Of a DNA stretch of 41,586 bases, positions 39,361 to 41,586 are shown one piece after another. Numbering within the stretch: position 1 is the first letter of the stretch; each line of letters opens with the position of its first letter. Below the pieces are notes generated by a model that saw only the letters and a list, made by a program, of their open reading frames with translations, was not told the origin of the DNA and ran no database searches. A program made the position numbers and the translations under genes. The stretch is from Streptacidiphilus anmyonensis (GTDB lineage Bacteria > Actinomycetota > Actinomycetes > Streptomycetales > Streptomycetaceae), in assembly GCF_000787855.1 (NCBI RefSeq), contig NZ_BBPQ01000074.1:1-41586 (forward strand), in the 5' to 3' direction.

Positions 39361-39633
39361 ATGAGCCTCTTGGGACCTGGAGTCACGTTCAGTCGCATCG
39401 GCGCGCCCACGACAGCGCGTCGAGGACTTCGGGCCCGGCGGCGCCTGCTGGTCGCAGCCATCGCGGTGACGGCGGACGCGGCAGCTGCCCTGCTCCTCGC
39501 CGGCCACGGCATGGCCGTCACCTTCGTCGGCGTCGCCTCGGCGGTCCTGGCCTGGGTACTGGTCGGACGTCTGACACGTTGGCAGCCACTGTCCACCCGC
39601 AAGGCCTTGGAAGACTCGGAGGAGCGACGATGA
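39361..39633 (+). CDS. Small membrane protein, unknown
   Basis: A 90-residue protein with a basic N-terminus (TTARRGLRARRRLL) and two hydrophobic spans (about 29-45 and 49-65), ending in a charged tail (LEDSEERR). GGAGTT lies about 9 bases before the ATG at 39361. The frame is open further upstream to 39247, but that part overlaps the pirin operator and lacks a ribosome site. The stop overlaps the next gene's start (ATGA), so the two are coupled. The function is unknown. Confidence 0.5.
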   Translation: MSLLGPGVTFSRIGAPTTARRGLRARRRLLVAAIAVTADAAAALLLAGHGMAVTFVGVASAVLAWVLVGRLTRWQPLSTRKALEDSEERR

Positions 39634-40211
39634 GCGTGATCGCGCGACCGCCGTCCTCCGGCGCAGTCACCCGTCCGCGCAAGGAACGGGTGACTCGTTC
39701 GGGTGGGCGGTGCACGCGGCGGGAAGGACGTCATGCCGTCGAGCTTCTGGCCGTCTCGGCGCTCGGCCTGGTCCCGTGGACGGTCGTCCTGGGGCTGACG
39801 CTGCCCTCCGACTACCGCGTGCATGCGTGGAGCGCCGCCTGGGTGGGCTTCGACGTGATGCTGCTGGGCGGCATGGCGACGACCGCCGTGCTGGGCCTGC
39901 TCCGCCGCCGGGCTGTGGTCATTCCCGCACTGGTGACCGCTGTGCTGCTGGTGTGCGACGCCTGGTTCGACGTCTCCCTCGATCTCGGCACATCCGGCGT
40001 GTGGACGTCCTCCGCGCTGGCGGTGTTCGTCGAACTGCCGATGGCGGCGTTCCTCTTCCGCAAGGCCTACACCTTGCTGCGCCTCCAGTGGGTACCCCAG
40101 GAGCCGAGGCCGATCGTGGACGACGCCGCCGAACCGGACGGCCCCCGCGCGGCGGCCATCCGCACCGGCACCGGCACCGGCACCGGATCGGGCCACGTCA
40201 TCGCACGCTGA
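39630..40211 (+). CDS. Conserved four-helix membrane protein, unknown function
   Basis: A 193-residue protein with four hydrophobic spans: LLAVSALGLVPWTVVLGLTL (near 40), MLLGGMATTAVLGLL (near 75), VVIPALVTAVLLVCDAWFDV (near 95) and ALAVFVELPMAAFLF (near 130). The WTVVLGLTLP and CDAWFDV patterns occur in a conserved actinomycete membrane family of unknown function. The C-terminus ends in a TGTGTGTGSG stretch encoded by a short ACCGGC hexamer repeat (around 40162-40190). The start overlaps the previous stop and has GAGGAG upstream. Confidence 0.75.
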   Translation: MSVIARPPSSGAVTRPRKERVTRSGGRCTRREGRHAVELLAVSALGLVPWTVVLGLTLPSDYRVHAWSAAWVGFDVMLLGGMATTAVLGLLRRRAVVIPALVTAVLLVCDAWFDVSLDLGTSGVWTSSALAVFVELPMAAFLFRKAYTLLRLQWVPQEPRPIVDDAAEPDGPRAAAIRTGTGTGTGSGHVIAR

Positions 40212-40431
40212 CGGCACCCTTCCGTCGCCCCGGACTGCATCTGTTCGATCTGTTCGGCGACGGCCGGCACCCCGCTGCCGCCGCTCCGCACCACGACGTC
40301 CGTCTCTCCGAAGTGGCGGGCCCCCGGGATGACCGAGCAGGCTGGAAGTCCCGCCGGGGCCGCCCGGAACGGACCCCCGGCGCCGCTGATCAGTGGGATT
40401 CTGCGGAGGGAGCGGAGGGAATCGATCCGCC

Positions 40432-41295
40432 GTGGTCATCGTCGCCGTCGTCTTCGCCGTCCTCGGGGCCGCCAGCAACGCGGCAGGCACAGCCTTCCAG
40501 CGGAAGGCGGCAACCACCGTCCCGCGCGGCGGAGGGCTGCGACTCATCGTGGCCTTGTCGAAGCAGCCGGCCTGGCTTGCCGGCATCGCCGGAGTGGTGG
40601 GTGCGGCCCTGTTCCAGGCCCTGGCCCTGACCTTCGGCCCGCTGGCCCTGGTGCAGCCGCTGTTCATCCTCGAGCTTCCCTTCGCTCTGCTGATCGCGGC
40701 ACCGCTGCTGCACCGGCGACTCCCGGCCGCTGGCTGGTACGGCGTAGGCGCCGTCGTGCTCGGTCTCGCTCTCGCACTGGCCTGCGCCGCGCCCACCGGC
40801 AACACCAGCCAGGCGTCGATGGACCGCTGGATCCCCGCGCTGGCCGTCTGCGTGGGCCTGATCGGCGTCGCAGTCGTGATCGCGAGGCGCTCCGGATCCT
40901 CACTCGTTCGGGCTACAACTCTGGGTGCCGCCGCAGCCATCGGCAACGCACTGACGGCAGCCCTGCTCAAGTCGGCGACGGGGACCTTCTCCGACCACGG
41001 CCCGAAAACCTTCCTCACGTCATGGCAGACGTACGGCTTCGCCGTCACCGGCGTGGCCGCCGTCCTCCTCCTGGAGAACGCCCTTCAGGCCGGCTCCCTT
41101 GCCGCGTCCCAACCCGCCCTGACCATCGGCGACGCCACAGTCAGCCTGCTCCTGGGTATCACCTTGTTCGGCGAGACCATCCGGACCGGCTGGTTCGTGA
41201 TCCCGGAGCTCGCCGGCGTGGCCGTGATCACCGTTGGCGTCCTCGCCCTCTCTCGTGCCGTCCCCCACATCCGCGACGTCACCGACCGACGCTGA
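40432..41295 (+). CDS. DMT-superfamily (EamA/NIPA-like) membrane transporter
   Basis: A 287-residue protein with about 9-10 hydrophobic spans. The order and motifs (AVLGAASNAAGTAFQRKAA at the start, ALALTFGPLALVQPLFILEL near 65, LGAAAAIGNALTAALLKSA near 165, SQPALTIGDATVSLLLGITL near 225) fit DMT-type transporters, with some resemblance to NIPA-like proteins. The substrate is unknown. The GTG at 40432 is preferred over the GTG at 40393 because it places the first hydrophobic segment at the N-terminus. A GGAGGGA run lies about 11 bases upstream, which is a rather long spacing. The 220-base gap before it (40212-40431) shows nothing but a CTGTTCG direct repeat. Confidence 0.82.
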   Translation: MVIVAVVFAVLGAASNAAGTAFQRKAATTVPRGGGLRLIVALSKQPAWLAGIAGVVGAALFQALALTFGPLALVQPLFILELPFALLIAAPLLHRRLPAAGWYGVGAVVLGLALALACAAPTGNTSQASMDRWIPALAVCVGLIGVAVVIARRSGSSLVRATTLGAAAAIGNALTAALLKSATGTFSDHGPKTFLTSWQTYGFAVTGVAAVLLLENALQAGSLAASQPALTIGDATVSLLLGITLFGETIRTGWFVIPELAGVAVITVGVLALSRAVPHIRDVTDRR

Positions 41296-41448
41296 GAGCC
41301 ACCCGCCGGTCGCGGGATCCGGGGGTGATCGTTCCGGGTACAGGTCGGAGCCGACCCTCCATACCGACGTCGCCGGTCAGAGCCATGGGAATCCTGTCCG
41401 TCTCCCGTCGGGCCTGTGCCCGGACGGATACCGAATGTTGCAGAACGC

Positions 41449-41477
41449 TTACAGGCGACTACGGAGTGTGCCAAGCT
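41449..41477 (+). promoter_or_regulatory. Candidate promoter of the zinc-ribbon gene
   Basis: TTACAG (41449-41454) and CAAGCT (41472-41477) are exactly 17 bases apart, about 55 bases before the ATG at 41533. The remainder of the 237-base gap from 41296 shows no gene. Confidence 0.35.
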
Positions 41478-41532
41478 GACGCCACGGCAGCTCTCGACCT
41501 TGGAGTCCCCACGAACTCGTCAGGAGGGCTGG

Positions 41533-41586
41533 ATGAGCTACTGCCCGACCTGCATGCGTTATGTCAACGGCGCCGTCAGCTGGGCT
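41533..41586 (+). CDS. Start of a zinc-ribbon protein (partial, runs off the window)
   Basis: AGGAGG (41522-41527) precedes ATG at 41533. The 18 residues visible (MSYCPTCMRYVNGAVSWA) begin with a CPTC pair, the first half of a zinc ribbon. Streptomyces has proteins with just this N-terminus followed by a membrane or low-complexity region. The rest lies outside the window, so no function is assigned. Confidence 0.6.
   Translation, partial: MSYCPTCMRYVNGAVSWA

Overview
The window is high-GC DNA (roughly 70% or more by eye) with third-position G/C bias, GGAGG-type ribosome sites, a few apparently leaderless promoters and typical actinomycete families: an XRE regulator with a DUF5753-like tail, a DUF574 methyltransferase, an NsdA-like regulator and a GH15 trehalase-like enzyme. 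It looks like chromosomal DNA from Streptomyces or a close relative such as Kitasatospora or Streptacidiphilus. The genus cannot be fixed from sequence reading alone. No rRNA, tRNA or CRISPR array was seen.

Layout. (1) 1-4.1 kb: a Tat/lipoprotein Rieske protein, a leaderless TetR regulator, an unrecognised acidic protein, and a reverse-strand trio (small conserved protein, XRE/DUF5753 regulator, hypothetical). (2) 4.2-9.2 kb: a GH15 enzyme divergent from a two-gene unit in which a DUF574 methyltransferase overlaps a PAS-GGDEF-EAL cyclic-di-GMP protein. (3) 9.4-24.7 kb: a surface-glycan locus. Three GT2 glycosyltransferases and a NodB-type deacetylase run forward as an overlapping operon. Converging on them from the right are a FemAB/CelD-like acyltransferase, a Wzx-like flippase, a 997-residue multidomain protein (phosphoribosyltransferase, kinase-like remnant, HAD phosphatase, CPIC motif, His-Gly repeat tail), an APH-type phosphotransferase, a polytopic membrane glycosyltransferase-like protein and a GH16 lipoprotein. 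A second, paralogous acyltransferase is divergent at the far end. (4) 24.7-27.4 kb: a secreted GH20 hexosaminidase with a LamG-like tail, flanked by a decayed copy of the LLM oxidoreductase 3' end and by the intact gene. (5) 27.4-32.3 kb: a reductive-pyrimidine-type catabolic operon (beta-ureidopropionase, class III aminotransferase, dihydropyrimidinase, LLM oxidoreductase). Short tandem repeats overlap the stop codons of two of its genes. (6) 32.8-37.1 kb: an NsdA-like regulator divergent from a helical-repeat hypothetical and an APC permease. (7) 37.1-38.3 kb: a relic zone with an IS5-type transposase tail, two TetR fragments and a possible MFS tail. (8) 38.4-41.6 kb: pirin with a MarR-type operator, small membrane proteins, a DMT-type transporter and the start of a zinc-ribbon protein.

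How it fits together. The most coherent unit is the glycan locus. It holds sugar transferases, a flippase, a membrane GT, acyl and deacetyl modification and a beta-glucanase-like trimming enzyme, as expected for an exported heteropolysaccharide. Unexpectedly it also encodes two kinase/PRTase/HAD proteins that suggest a phosphorylated or nucleotide-like metabolite. The nearby cyclic-di-GMP protein could tie the glycan to development, but that is inference. The pyrimidine operon would turn dihydropyrimidines to N-carbamyl-beta-amino acids, then to beta-alanine, then to malonate semialdehyde. The APC permease and the regulator nearby could serve it.
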